This document shows positions 20,400 through 32,122 of a DNA stretch of 64,000 nucleotides, in pieces. The translations under genes and the position numbers were made by a program. The DNA comes from Zygnema cylindricum. Its lineage: Eukaryota > Streptophyta > Zygnematophyceae > Zygnematales > Zygnemataceae. The stretch is from positions 66,756 to 130,755 of the forward strand of contig JBBHKE010000691.1 of NCBI GenBank assembly GCA_037447655.1, read 5' to 3'. The notes below the pieces were generated by a model. That model had not been told where the DNA came from. It was given only the letters and a program-made list of their open reading frames with translations, and did no database searches. How positions within the stretch are numbered: the first letter of the stretch is position 1; the number at the start of each line of letters is the position of its first letter.

Positions 20400-22427
20400 T
20401 TAATCTCTATAAATAAGAGAGTGCTTTATTATCACAGTGAACTGTAAATTCTTTATATGCAAATAACAACGCCATTTCACCAATGCATGTACAATTGCAA
20501 GTAATTCCTTTTCCTGTGCTGTATAGTTTTTTTCAGCATCATTAAATTTTCTGGACTCAAAAGCAATAGAATTAAAGTGCTTACCAACTTTCTGACTTAT
20601 GACTGCACCTAAACCTTTATCAGATGCATATGTAGTGATCACAACTTCAAATTCTCCAGCAGGGTCAGGATACACCAGTGTAGGGGCAGAGGTCAACTTC
20701 CGTTTTAGTTCATTGAATGCTCTCTCTTGATCAGCTCCCCACACAAACGTCTCCTTTTCCCGAAGTAAATCCGTTAAAGGTGCGGCAATCATACTGAAGT
20801 TCTTTATAAATTTCCTGTAGTAAGTGGCCAATCCCAAAAATGATCTAACTTCCGTGACATTAGTAGGTTGGTTCCAATTTTGGATTGCAGTGATTTTGGA
20901 TGGATTTGTTTTAACACCTTCCCCACTAACTATATGTCCCAAAAATAATTGTTCACTTTTAAGAAAGCTAGATTTTGACAATTTTCCATATAATTTTCTT
21001 TCTTTTAACCTTTCTAACACTTTTCTTAAATGAATTACATGTTGTTCTCTAGATTCACTGTAAATTAGAATATCATCAATAAACACCTAAACAAACTCAT
21101 CTATGTAATCCGAAAAAGTTTGGTTCATTAATCTTTGGTAAGTAGGCGGAGCATTCGTTAAGCCGAATGGCATCACTATCCATTCAAAATGACCCACCCT
21201 AGTCCTGAAAGCAGTTTTATCAACATCCTCAATTCTAATTGGCACCTGATTAAAGCCACTACGCAGGTCAATCAACGAAAATATTTTAGCACCTTTTAAA
21301 CAATCTATCAAATCAAAAATTAAAGGTAACGGATACTTATCCTTCACCGTAATCTTGTTCAGACTACAATAATCGACACACATTCTCAACGTTCCATCCT
21401 TCTTTTTGACGAAAAGAACTAGTGCTCCGTACGGTGATTTGCTGAGTTGAATATGTCCTTTCTCTACGAGTTCTTTGATGTGTTTTTTTAACTCCTCTTG
21501 CTCAAAGAAACTGTGTTTATAAATTCCTTTGACAGGAGGATTACATCCAGGTTTAAGGTTAATAACATGTTCTACATCTCGGGAAGGTGGCCTTCCCGAG
21601 GGTAAATCACTTGGGAAAACATCTTGATATTCAAAAATCAAATCCTTAACAACAACATTAGATGTATTAATGTCAGTTACAAAATCAGATTTTAGTTTTT
21701 CGAAAGTTTTAGTGGTGTCAGATTTAGGGATGACATCAATGTTAGTGTTTTCTCCCCCCCCTTCATCAGTAACTGCCTCAGTTACTAATAACAAGAAAGC
21801 ATGATTCGTTTTATCTTTTAAGTGTTTTTTAAATTGTTTAGCAGATATCAAACCTTCTACTCCTAATCTGGTTATGTTATTTATATGATTCCTATGCAAT
21901 TTCTTAGGAGATAATGCTTGCAAAACCTTCCAACCGTTTTCAAACTTCACTTTTAAGGTGTTAATTTCCCAATTAATTTGAGGATTATGTTCTGTTAACC
22001 AAGGCTTTCCCAGAATTAGTTCTTCACTTCCCAAATTCATTATTTCACACACAACTTTCATTTTATGACCTTGGATATCAACTTCTATCGTGTCAGTTTG
22101 TAAGTCTAATGTGGACTTATTACCATTTGCCACTTGAACATGTAAAGGCTTTTCCCTTATGACAGTAGGAATTTTATTTTCCTCTACAAACTTATGTGAA
22201 ATAAAATTATGTGTGGCACCTGAATCAACCATTACTTTCAACAGTTTTCCTTCCATTAATGACTCAAATCTAATCAAACTGTGTCTGGTGTCATCATTAC
22301 TTAATTGTCCTAACATAGGTCTGTTGTTGAGAATTTCATCAGAAGGATTCTTTAAACTATGCAGTGTAGTGAGAATCATAATAAATTCAGCTATCCTAAC
22401 TTTTCCATTCATTAATTTGCCCTCCAA
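20400..22427 (-). pseudogene. pol: gypsy-1 protease, reverse transcriptase, RNase H
   Basis: 22427-21087: protease with the [10 protein letters not shown] active site, [13 protein letters not shown], then [37 protein letters not shown] and [24 protein letters not shown] at 21087-21089 splits it from 21086-20400, which starts at the catalytic FIDDILIYS and goes on through LGHIVSGEGVK, SFLGLATYYRKFI and the RNase H (NYTAQEKELLAIVHALVKWR), ending in a stop after IYRD. Gypsy-3 and gypsy-4 have CAG at the TAG position. Confidence 0.9.
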
Positions 22428-22886
22428 AGTTAACTCTTTAACTTCTGGATCCGGTTGACTAAACTGAGGACTTTCAGTTAGTCCTTTCCATTTCCCACCT
22501 CCTTACCATTTGCCACTTGAACATGTAAAGGCTTTTCCCTTATGACAGTAGGAATTTTATTTTCCTCTACAAACTTATGTGAAATAAAATTATGTGTGGC
22601 ACCTGAATCAACCATTACTTTCAACGGTTTTCCTTCCATTAATGACTCGAATCTAATCAAACTCTGTCTGGTGTCATCATTACTTAACTGTACTAACATA
22701 GGTCTGTTGTTGAGAATTTCATCAGAAGGATTCTTTAAACTATGCAGTGTAGTGAGAATCATATTAAATTCAGCTATCCTAACTTTTCCATTCATTAATT
22801 TGCCCTCCAAAGTTAACTCTTTAACTTCTGGATCCGGTTGACTAAACTGAGGACTTTCAGTTAGTCCTTTCCATTTCCCACCTCCT
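22121..22886 (-). repeat. 383-bp tandem duplication in gypsy-1 protease region
   Basis: 22121-22503 and 22504-22886 are near-identical direct copies starting TACCATTTGCCACTTGAAC and ending CCCACCTCCT. The unit is not a multiple of 3, so the protease reading frame ends prematurely (frame 22810-22478). Gypsy-3 and gypsy-4 have a single copy. Confidence 0.9.
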
Positions 22887-24177
22887 GGGCTTCCTGCTCA
22901 GCTAGATATAATGCAATATCCTCTTGGAGACCTTCATTTACATCGACTGTTTTGAGAGAACCTTTATCTGTACAGTCTTTAGCGTAATGATCTAGACCTC
23001 CACATTTGAAACAAGTGACTTTCTTTTTGGGTTTTGTGCACTCTTTACTAAAATGTCCCTCCTCTCAACAGTTATAACAGTTAATCTTTTTCAATTGTGC
23101 ACACTCAAATGCTCTATGACCCCTTTTCTGACAAATAGTGCATGTGGGGATGGTAAGGTTAGGCTTCTGAGCATTAATGTTAGGTTTAGGACTTTTAATG
23201 TACCCCCCACTATTGTTAAATTTATTTCCTACATTAACACTATGTCCACCCCTTTGATTTCCCCTGAAGATATTTTGCCTATTCACCAGACCAGCATTCA
23301 AACCCTCTTCAACAAATTCCTCCTCATCCCACTGTGATACTTCATTTAAATTACCCATGAGTGATCGAGTTTCCCGATTATACCCCAACTGATCCTCTAA
23401 TTCCAATGACTTATCTTGTAATTCCTTCAAATTATTAAATTTTTGATGTTTTAGTTCTAATTTCAGTATAGGATTCAAATAGTTCAAGAAATGCAATTTA
23501 GCCATTTCATGAATCAAACCTATGACATGAATACTAGATGAGTCAAATTCCACAATATAATCCTTCACAGATCCAGTTTGCTTACAATTCAGCCACTTTT
23601 CTTCCATTCTGGATTTAAAAGTGACAGACAAGAAACGCGATTTGATCGCGGTTTTAAAAGTTTCCCAATCAGCATTATCAGGAATCAATTTAGACCTTCT
23701 CTGAGTATAATACCAAATCTGAGCATCGCCTTTCAGACAGTTAACAGCAAAAGAAGTGTAATCATCACGATCGCAATTTCTAGACCCCAAATAATATTCC
23801 ATATGAAAAATCCAAGCATCCAACTCATCAATCCTCTTACCATCAAACGATGGTGCCTCACTAATAGACAATTTCAGATCCCTTATCTTCTTAGGTCTAT
23901 CATGATCATCCTCCCTAAAACTGGCATTCCTTTTACTACTCTCACCCTTTTGGTCATTCATATCATTCTTGGTCTGAATTAAGTTAATAAGTTCATCTAA
24001 TTTCTCATTTGAAACATTTCCATTTTCTTTGACAACTTTTAATTCACTTTTCAATTCGGAAATAGTTTTATCCACAGCGGTAGCATGATTATTAAATCTT
24101 TTGACCAATTTCACAGTTCGCTTCTTCAACACATTCAAAGCATTTTACATTTCACGTTTCCATGCAAAATTTGCCAT
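22861..24177 (-). pseudogene. gag: gypsy-1 gag
   Basis: Gag start MANFAWKREM at 24177 is followed by an in-frame TAA at codon 11; gypsy-3 reads on here. From 24138 the frame is open to 23065: coiled N-terminus (KLVKRFNNHATAVDKTISELK), capsid region (LDAWIFHMEYYLGSRNCDRDD, FLNYLNPILK), then zinc knuckles CTICQKRGHRAFEC, CYNC.EEGHFSKEC (with a stop inside) and CFKCGGLDHYAKDC. Ends at TAA 22861. Three CCHC knuckles is more than the usual one. Gag packages the RNA and forms the particle. Confidence 0.87.
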
Positions 24178-24942
24178 TATCACACAATTAAATCAAGCAA
24201 AAGGAAAGATAAAGTATAATTTCCCAAAGAAATTTGCTGCAGGTTTGAATTCCTTAGATTGCTCCAATCCAAAACTCCTTCTCCTTAACAAATCCTTTGA
24301 AAAGATTGAGATCTGAGAAATTAAAAAGACATTGACAATAAGTTAGTACAAATTCAAATTTTCAATTTCTCAACATTGAAACAGAAATGTAAGAATTTCC
24401 CCACAAATTTTGCAATAGCAAAAATTGAAAGCTATCAAAGGTAAGATTTAACCAAAAAATTTGCAACAGCAAAATTGAAATCAATCAAAGGTAACAATTT
24501 AGGGTTTGAAAAGTTTTGAGTCATTTCTGGACTCCTTTGCTCTTGAAGAAGTAAAGTACTCCACTTTCCTTCTCCTCCATTAGCAAATTCCCCATTTCCC
24601 ACTACATCAGGATCTTTACTCTCTAATCCTCACATCCTAACCCTTCATGGCTTCAAGCCCTCCCTCTACACATGAATCATTGCTAGGAGAAGGCAAGTTT
24701 GTTTGGCCTCTAGGTAATTGGAGTGAGCTTCGGCAGTGGCTACACTGCCCACCCCGCCTTAGTCCTTACGACCTAAGCACGCCCCACATCTAACCAGCGG
24801 CTGCTGGCAGTGTGATCACCCAGTTTCCCTCCAATCCCCTACCACTTCACATTGTGGTTCTACCGACACAGGTTAGAGCACCCTCACCGGTCACGGCAAT
24901 CGATTTTTGGGTGAGCAAACTTCTCCTTGGTTTCTAACCAAA

Positions 24943-24954
24943 GCTCCGATACTA
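24943..24954 (-). promoter_or_regulatory. gypsy-1 primer-binding site
   Basis: Minus strand TAGTATCGGAGC next to the LTR, close to TGGTATCAGAGC, the complement of the 3' end of initiator tRNA-Met. Confidence 0.7.
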
Positions 24955-24956
24955 TA

Positions 24957-25926
24957 TGTAACAGGATCTCCTACCTCTCAGAAAATCCCATTACTACAAA
25001 CAATTCCAACCACACATTCCACACATTGGAAAACACACATCCACATTTAACAACACTCACATAAGGATAAACTGTAAATTAGAAGAAGCTTCTGTCCACA
25101 TAACATTAGCTTGGTCTCTTGCCCTCGTGGCTCAACCCTTCTTATTAAAGTGTTTTCCACTACTCTCCACTCTTAATAATTCTATCTCTTAACTACTAAA
25201 ACACTATTTAGTTAGTAAGAGATTTCAATGCAAAATGCCTTTTTCTCCAATTTGGTATTAATCGCTCAGGACCAAGATCAGCCGGAATTTCCACAAACTT
25301 TTCCCAAAGGAAAAGATGTCTACTCTCCTCTTACACCTCCCTATTTATCTATCATCGCCGTGGACTCGCCAGGCCAGAGTCAACGCTCCGTTTTAACAGG
25401 CTTTTACCTGGGCCAATCATTGATCAGCAAAGACTCAGACTGACCAATGCAAAAACGTGCGAAATCTCTTACTAACTACTTAGCGCTCTACTAACCAATC
25501 AAACGTTACGTTTCACTACGTAACATTTATGTGCAAAATTGCGCGCCAAACGAAACGCGACTTCGCACGATCGTGCATAACAAATTTCGCACGCGAAACT
25601 TCTTACGAAATTCCCTTAAGTGAAAGTGACGTTTCGTACCAAAATTTGTACAAAACGAAGTACCGTGCATACTAAACGTTTCATTAGAATTTTATGAAAC
25701 GTACGCGCGTAATTTCGGTACTAATTTGACCCTTAAACCGTTTCAATGATACCCACTTGTTATTTAGACCCCACGCTGTCACCTAAATACACCCATCGCT
25801 ATAACTTTTAAAATATAACTCCAAATAGCGTGATTCTTTCGCGGACGTCTACCAATTTTAGTACTCTATAATCATAACACCTAAATACCCATTTATAAAC
25901 AAGTTCAATCCGCTATAACTGTTACA
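24957..25926 (-). repeat. gypsy-1 5' LTR
   Basis: TGTAACAGG...TGTTACA; flanked on the right by ACATG (25927-25931). Confidence 0.92.
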
Positions 25927-25931
25927 ACATG

Positions 25932-26380
25932 CGTACACTCAATGGCCTTGTCATACACAGGCTCTACAAAAAATGATATCGATCGTAGTACCTTTCTATA
26001 CTTTACTGTTATTTGATTAGATTGTACAAATGACATCGATCGTAGTACCTTTCTATAATTTATTGTTATTTGATTGGATTCTACTGTAGACGATAGGGGT
26101 TGTGAGAGAGAAGTAAGACTTCGCATTTTTTTGTAGGCTGTCACCTCTCTTTGAGTGTTTGTATAAATTAACATCTTTGCAAAACATATCTTATTGGCTG
26201 GTTAGCCATTTTAAGTGATTCTTTTTTCTTAGCACTCAGGGGAGTCCACAATACATCAGGGTGTAGTAAGATTGTCAACTTTTTTGCTTAGGCAGTAGTG
26301 GTTGTGGCTGAAGTGGGTTAGTTAAAAGCTACCTAAAGGCTTCCTAAATTCGGTAGTCAAATGGAGAACACTGAATTGCA
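25932..26380 (+). mobile_element. copia-3 5' LTR, right part
   Basis: Ends ACTGAATTGCA directly before a copia primer site at 26381. It contains a 57-bp tandem repeat: 25974-26030 and 26031-26087, each with ATCGATCGTAGTACCTTTCT. The left end of the LTR is probably cut off by the gypsy-1 insertion; boundaries are uncertain. Confidence 0.5.
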
Positions 26381-26391
26381 GGTTATGGGCC
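26381..26391 (+). promoter_or_regulatory. copia-3 primer-binding site (half-tRNA type)
   Basis: GGTTATGGGCC, identical to the copia-1 site; its ATG (26385) opens a short frame. Confidence 0.7.
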
Positions 26392-28200
26392 AACCCTCTA
26401 AGTGCCCACCTTCAATGGATTTGGGTTCATCTATTGGGAAGCCATAATGACAGGGGTTTTGTGCGAAAAATGATATTTGATATTGTCAATGGACAAGGTA
26501 AACGTCCACCTCAGAGAAATCTACCAGGGTTTGGTGGAATAAGGTTTCTTGCAACAATATCTACTGCGGCAAAGGAGGCAGATGATGGGGACAACAATGT
26601 GTCCGAAAAAGGGAAAGAGAAGGAGACACCTGTTTCTCCTATTTCTCCTATTACCATGACACTCGGAGCGGCGCCCGTGAAAACCGCGGAGAACAATTCC
26701 CAAATGTGGGAAGACATTTACATGGTTGCCAAAAACTTTATTCTAAGAAAACTCACTCAGGCTTTGGCAACCCCCCATCTTAACGTTTACAAGGCCGAGG
26801 AGTTGTGGGTGAGTTTGGTGGAAATCTATAAAGCTAGTAATATTCAGGAGCTCCAGTAGGCCAAACAAAAGTTAGGGAATTATACTTACAAAGGGTGAAA
26901 GATGTTAGACTATTGTGATGATTTTTTTTTTGTATATACAGATTGAGAGTGCTAGGTGGACATGTACAATAAAGATGAAAGTTAACACTCTCATCATGAA
27001 GTTACCCGACGAGTATGAAAACATAGTGTATCGAGTACGAGAAATGACTGATAATTTATGGAATTGAAACATAGTGGTCCGGATGATATTTGTGTAGGAG
27101 AACACAGTTGAGATCGAAGAGGCGAAAAGAGCATCACAGCTCTAGCTGCACGAGGAAATCGATATGGGAAGGATACGAAGAAACCATTCAAAGGAGAGAG
27201 AGATTGGTTTGGAAGACAAAGGCCCCCAAAGGGTCTTTGTCACTTTTGCAAAATTTCGAGACACTTCATAGCGGATTGCCTCAAGCTTTCAAAGCTAAGG
27301 CTCTAATAGAACCGTGGTGGGGGTTCTTTAGGAGGGAAGATGAACGCACTTGTCGTCACAAAAGTGGAAGGAGAGACCGAGGACAAGTCCTGTGAGGAGG
27401 AGGATGGGGAGTTTCTTCTTGACGAGAGTCTGGAGGAGAAGGAGATCCTTGGGAAACTAAAGTGTGCTCTTGGAGAAATTCGGGAAGCTCCACAGGAAGG
27501 ATGGATTATCGACTCAGGTGCATCCATGCATATGTGTCGTCATAAACACCTCTTTACTAAGCTAAGAAATATCCCTAGTGTAGAGATAGAGTATGTGGAT
27601 GGGAGAGTGGTTACTACGGATCTAGTAGGGTCGGTAGACTTGAAAATCTTAGTGGAGGGTAAGACTTCTATACTAACCTTCTTAGATGTACTCTACATTC
27701 CTTAGCTGAGTAAAAATATTGTCTGTATGTCTATGTTAAATGACAAAGAGTTTGATACTTTCACTAGAAAGGGAGTCTTTACAGCTAAGTATGGGGATGA
27801 AGTCTACTTCACGGCTGATAAGGGTAGCCAAGGAATGTTTAGGCTTAACCTGAGTAATGAAAAAATAATTCTTACTATGTTGGTGTTTCAAAGTTGATGA
27901 TTTGGCATAAGCAATTGGGGCATGTGCATGTTGATAGGTTGAGGAAAATAAAAAAGCTTGGGATACTATTCAGAAACGGGATAATGAAATGATGGATGAT
28001 TGTAGTGGTTGTGCTCAAGGTAAGGCTCACATACTTCCCTTTCCTAAAGCTGCCACATACAGAGGTGAGAAAGTACTACATCTGGTCCACACAGATATTT
28101 GGGGACCTGCAAAAGTACCTTCGGTTGGAGGAAAGAGGTTTATGTTGACAATAATCGATGACCGGTCTAGATACTTTAGAGTGTAATTCCTAAAAACAAA
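26385..28200 (+). pseudogene. copia-3 gag, protease and integrase start, truncated
   Basis: Gag fragments at 26434-26859 (KLTQALATPHLNVYKAEELW) and about 26960-27300, including zinc knuckle CHFCKISRHFIADC. Protease frame 27340-27705 has GWIIDSGASMHMCRH intact. The integrase zinc region follows with HKQLGHVHVDRL and CSGCAQGKAHILPF, and the start of the core HTDIWGPAKVPSVGGKRF and DDRSRYFRV (27989-28186). At about 28200 it stops abruptly against copia-2-type sequence in the opposite orientation. RT and RNase H are missing. Several stops and frame changes are present. Confidence 0.85.
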
Positions 28201-28209
28201 GTTTGAAAC

Positions 28210-29035
28210 ACCAACTTGTTAATTTGAGGCAACCGGTGACCCAAAGGAGGAAGAAGAAGCACCAGCAGATGCCATAATATTCAGATTACAAAAGAGGAAA
28301 CTCTCACGGAAACCACAAAAAGACCGACTTCACAATGAAGCCCCAAGAAAACCAGACACACACTATGTCTGCGAATTTTCCACAATATAAACAGTATAAC
28401 AAAGAATCCAGATACAGAATTTCACTTGGTTCTGCCAAAAGATCATAATGATCTTGCAATTCAAAAAGACACAAAAAACTGCTTTGCAGTTTTCCATTCA
28501 CTGAATTCCTAACTCCAAAATATTCTAAGTCCTACATATACAAAGTGAGCCTACAGCTGATCTAAACCGTACCACATTTACCGTGGTGTATCGGTACACT
28601 AAAAATTAATCAAACTAAACCTCGCCATCTACCGTACAAGTATTCGCATCAATCCTTAACCATAGCCACTGCTAAAATATGCAGTCAAAGTTAGTCCACT
28701 GAAATGACGGTTCGGTCAATATTTCTCTTCCAACAATGACGGCGAACTTCCTCCGCTGTCCGCGTATTCATTCATCACCGAAGATGAACCTTCACTTGAA
28801 AATCTGGTCCCTCAAGTAAATATGTACTTTGTCAACCAACTCAACCAAGCTTCACTTCCCCACGGACCGACACGTGTACATAGAGTGTACCAAATTTGTG
28901 AACTCCCTTTGGAGTTACATATCACACCACATCTTGTCTACATCAACTCAGTCTATACACAAAAAACTGGCTAAGTCTAGACTCTCATTCTCACACATAA
29001 GATATAGAGAGGACTAAAGGTTTCCAAAACATACA
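28210..29035 (-). repeat. copia-2 LTR, leader and gag start (left copy)
   Basis: Matches 33140-33961 along its length, including the gag start codon (28275, MASAGASSSSFGSP) and the next 17 codons. The LTR edge is at 29035, next to the purine tract. The 3' LTR of copia-2 is thus followed by the beginning of a second gag, so two elements share one LTR or an LTR-LTR exchange took place. Confidence 0.75.
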
Positions 29036-29045
29036 CTCCCCTAAA
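29036..29045 (-). promoter_or_regulatory. copia-2 polypurine tract
   Basis: Minus strand TTTAGGGGAG next to the LTR start, the same as in copia-1. Confidence 0.65.
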
Positions 29046-29058
29046 CCTTTAAACTCTC

Positions 29059-30683
29059 TCAGCCTCTAAGTCCATATGCCTCTCTACAAATCTTCAACTT
29101 TGGTGTAGGTAAAGGCTTAGTCATCATATCTGCTACCATCATCTCATCCGGCAAATAACTAAGTTTTAAAATTCTGTTCACCATGTTCTCTTTTACAAAA
29201 TGCAGCTTTATATCAATGTGATTGCTTTTCAAGTGATGACTTGGGTTAGATGCAATCGCTATAGCAGCTTGGTTGTCACACCACACTATTTGAGGTCCAT
29301 ATTGCATAAAGTGAAGTTTTTGAAGGAGAGAGTTTACCCAAAGTAACTCCTTGACAGCTGAGCTAGCTCCCATGTATTCAACCTCCATTGTAGACTGAGC
29401 TGTGACTTTTTGAAGCTTGCTGCTTCAACAACATGTTCCACTTCCGATCTTTAGAATAAATCCGGTGGTGGAGCGCAGGCTTGGCATGTCTTGTGGCTCG
29501 CATCGCTCTAAGTCTGAATCTTGACCTCTTCTCCACCGAGAGCGAGTCGTAGATTGCGTGCCCCTGCAAGATATCGAAGGACCCTCTTTGCTGCCTCCGA
29601 ATGCGATCTCCTCGGATTTTGTAAACTCCGGCTAAGAGCACCAACTGCAGCCGCGATGTCTGAGCGTGTGCAGTTCATGAAGTAGACTAGGCTGCCAACA
29701 ATCTAACGATATGGAATGGCAGCCATAGAATCTGCCTCCCCTAATTGAACGGTGCCATCAAAAATGACTCCTCCCTCGGTCTCCATGCCTTCCACCTTTT
29801 GCTTGAATTCCATGGGAGTGGCACTTCCCTTTGCCTCTGCCATGCCAAACTTCTGAAGCATATTCCCAATCGCTTCCCGTTGTGTTAGATATATTATTCT
29901 CCTATCTCTATCCTTTTCTACCTGAATCCCCATAATATACTTTGCCTCACCTAAATCTTTCATCTGAAATCTCGAATTCAAGGTTGCCTTTATTTTCTTA
30001 ATCTCATTTAATGACTTACTCAGTAGCAGCAAATCATCTACATACAGAGCAATGTAAATAGTCCCATCTTCTCGTTCTATAATATAGAATGAGTGATCTA
30101 AACTAATTCTCACAAAACCGAGACTAGTTAGAAACTCATCTAATTTCAGATTCCACTAACGTTGAGCTTGCTTCACACCGTACAAAGAGTTCAACAGTTT
30201 ACAGACCAAATTTTCTTTTCCAGTCTCTGGATACATTTCAGGCTGCCTCATATAAATCACTTCCTCTAAATCTCCATGCAAGAAAGTTGTCTTAACATCC
30301 ATCTGATGGAGTTCCATATCCTCAATGGCTGCTAAAGACAAAAGAATTCTAACAGTAGGAAACCGGACAACCGGAGAGAAAGTCTCCTCATAGTCAATTC
30401 CCTCCTTCTGACTATACCCCTTTCCAACCAGCCGAGCCTTATATCTTTCAATAGAATTATCTGGATTTAGCTTAACTTTAAAAACCCACTAACAACCGAT
30501 GGCCTTTCGATCCGGCGAAAGCTCCACAAGCTCCCAAGTTTGAGCCTCCATTATCGATCGCATTTCATCATTTGCCGCGGAGATCCATTGATCCTTTTCC
30601 GGGGCTGAAAAGGCTTGCTGTATGGTGACTGGCTCTATTGCGGTTGCAGAAAATAGGGCATGTTCCGCCGGTTCACCTCGCAA
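29059..30683 (-). pseudogene. pol: copia-2 reverse transcriptase and RNase H
   Basis: [87 protein letters not shown]. RNase H: TYSDASHK, MEVEYMGASSAVKELLWV, VWCDNQAAIAIASNPSHHLK, VADMMTKPLPTPKLK. Stops fall after GC (30487), QAQR (about 30154) and IPYR (about 29702); the last two replace Gln codons conserved in copia RT (CAG to TAG). A frame change lies near 29380-29560. The catalytic residues are all present. Confidence 0.9.
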
Positions 30684-30878
30684 CCTGCTGCTTTGCCTTC
30701 TTCCCCCCGAAAAATCTGAGGTTGGAACTGTTGGATCCCTAAGCTACCGCCGAGGAGGAGGAGGAGGAGGAGGAGGAGGAGCTTGCTGTACAGGTATAAC
30801 AACCGGAATGACCCGAGTAGGAATAGAGGAAGAACTTGTGAAAGAGGAAAGAGGAACATTTTCAAAAATTACATATTC

Positions 30879-32084
30879 TTAATTTTTGGCATTTTTCTCA
30901 AAATTTGCCATGCCAAAAACATCCACCGATTGACTTTCTTCCTTAACCTGAATATTCCTAGCAACCTGAAGAGTTTTCATATCCGGGTTGTAAACTCTAT
31001 AGCCTACTGACTCATCATCATAACCCATAAAAATTCCTGAGACAGATTTTGGATGAAGCTTAGAAACAGGAAGATTATCCAAAATAAAACATTTATTACC
31101 AAAAACCCGAAAGTGACTTACATTGGGTTTCTTTTCGGTCCACAATTCATAAGGTGTCTTCCCTTTTACCACCTTAGTTTATATTATATTCCTTATATAA
31201 GATGCACAAGAGAAAGCCTCAACCCAAAACTTGAAATCTATCCCTTTATCCAACATCATAGGTTTTACACTATCCGTTAAAGTCCGGTTAAGTCTTTCGG
31301 ATACTCCGTTTTGCTCCGGAGTATAGGGAACTGTAAAGTGACGAGATATGCCGTGTTCCCTTAAATATTCCGAGAATGCATTCGAAATATATTCTCCCCA
31401 GTTGTCGCACTGAAGAGAGAGAATCGACTTCCCGTGAAGCTTTTCCGCCCACGTCCGGAAATGCTTGAAGTGAGTGAACACTTCTCTCTTCTCTTTCATG
31501 AAGTAAACTCGGTTGTACCGCGAGAATTCATCCGTAAATGTAACTAGAAACCAGATGCCACTAAAGGAAGGGACTTTAGACTGTCCCCACACGTCCAAAT
31601 GAATAACTTGCAGCAAATCCGTAGCCCGATTATCCGCGGTTTGAGGTAGGGGCATCTTGTGAAGCTTCCCTAAAGCACAACCATCACATACACGAGAATC
31701 TTTTTGTCCTAATATGACCCCATCTATCATTTTGTGTTTCACCATTTTATCAAGTTTTTCGTGATGAACATGACCGAGCCTCTTATGCCACAAAACATTT
31801 TCCGGAAGGACACTTGAGTATGCAAAGTCAATTTCATTAGCCAAGTCCATCCGGTACAACAAGTTTGGGCCTCTAGTTCCTACCAAGGCTACTCTCCCAT
31901 CTTTGCTTACTACCTTCTTCCCATTCTTTTGCAAAATTTCAAATCCTTTCATTTCAGCCACAAAAGTGGAAAATATTTTTTTCTTAAACTTTGGAATATA
32001 GAGAACATCATGTAACGCTCTCTTTACAATTTGACCATTGATGTCACATGCTAACTCCACGCTTCCCTTTTCCGTAGCCTCCAC
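30879..32084 (-). pseudogene. pol: copia-2 integrase
   Basis: Zinc region LWHKRLGHVHHEKL...CDGCALGKLHKMPLP; core HLDVWGQSKVPSFSGIWF, TDEFSRYNRVYFMKEK, LQCDNWGEYISNAF (the usual DNGGEY has Gly changed to Trp) and TPEQNGVSERLNRTL; then TPYELWTEKKPNVSHFRVFG. A stop at 31176-31178 divides it. The D, D and E of the core are visible. Confidence 0.9.
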
Positions 32085-32122
32085 ACGGCTATCATCCGCG
32101 TAGTAGATTCGACGAGTCGGAA

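Larger units (their letters stand above)
17760..25926 (-). mobile_element. gypsy-1: full-length Ty3/gypsy chromovirus, recently inserted
   Basis: Minus-strand element of about 8.2 kb: LTRs 24957-25926 (5') and 17760-18728 (3'), primer site 24943-24954, gag 24177-22861, then protease, RT, RNase H, integrase and a chromodomain-like C-terminus down to 18778, polypurine tract 18742-18729, and a perfect 5-bp target duplication ACATG. By my own reading the LTRs differ at only some 15-20 of about 970 positions, so the insertion is fairly recent. It is nonetheless inactive: gag codon 11 is a stop, a Gln codon just before the RT FIDD is TAG, and a 383-bp tandem duplication breaks the protease region. 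Same LTR family as gypsy-2, -3 and -4. Confidence 0.92.

Noticed and set aside
30756-30781. GGA repeat, possibly a new low-complexity gene
   Set aside because: It encodes a polyproline stretch between integrase and RT of copia-2 on the minus strand.
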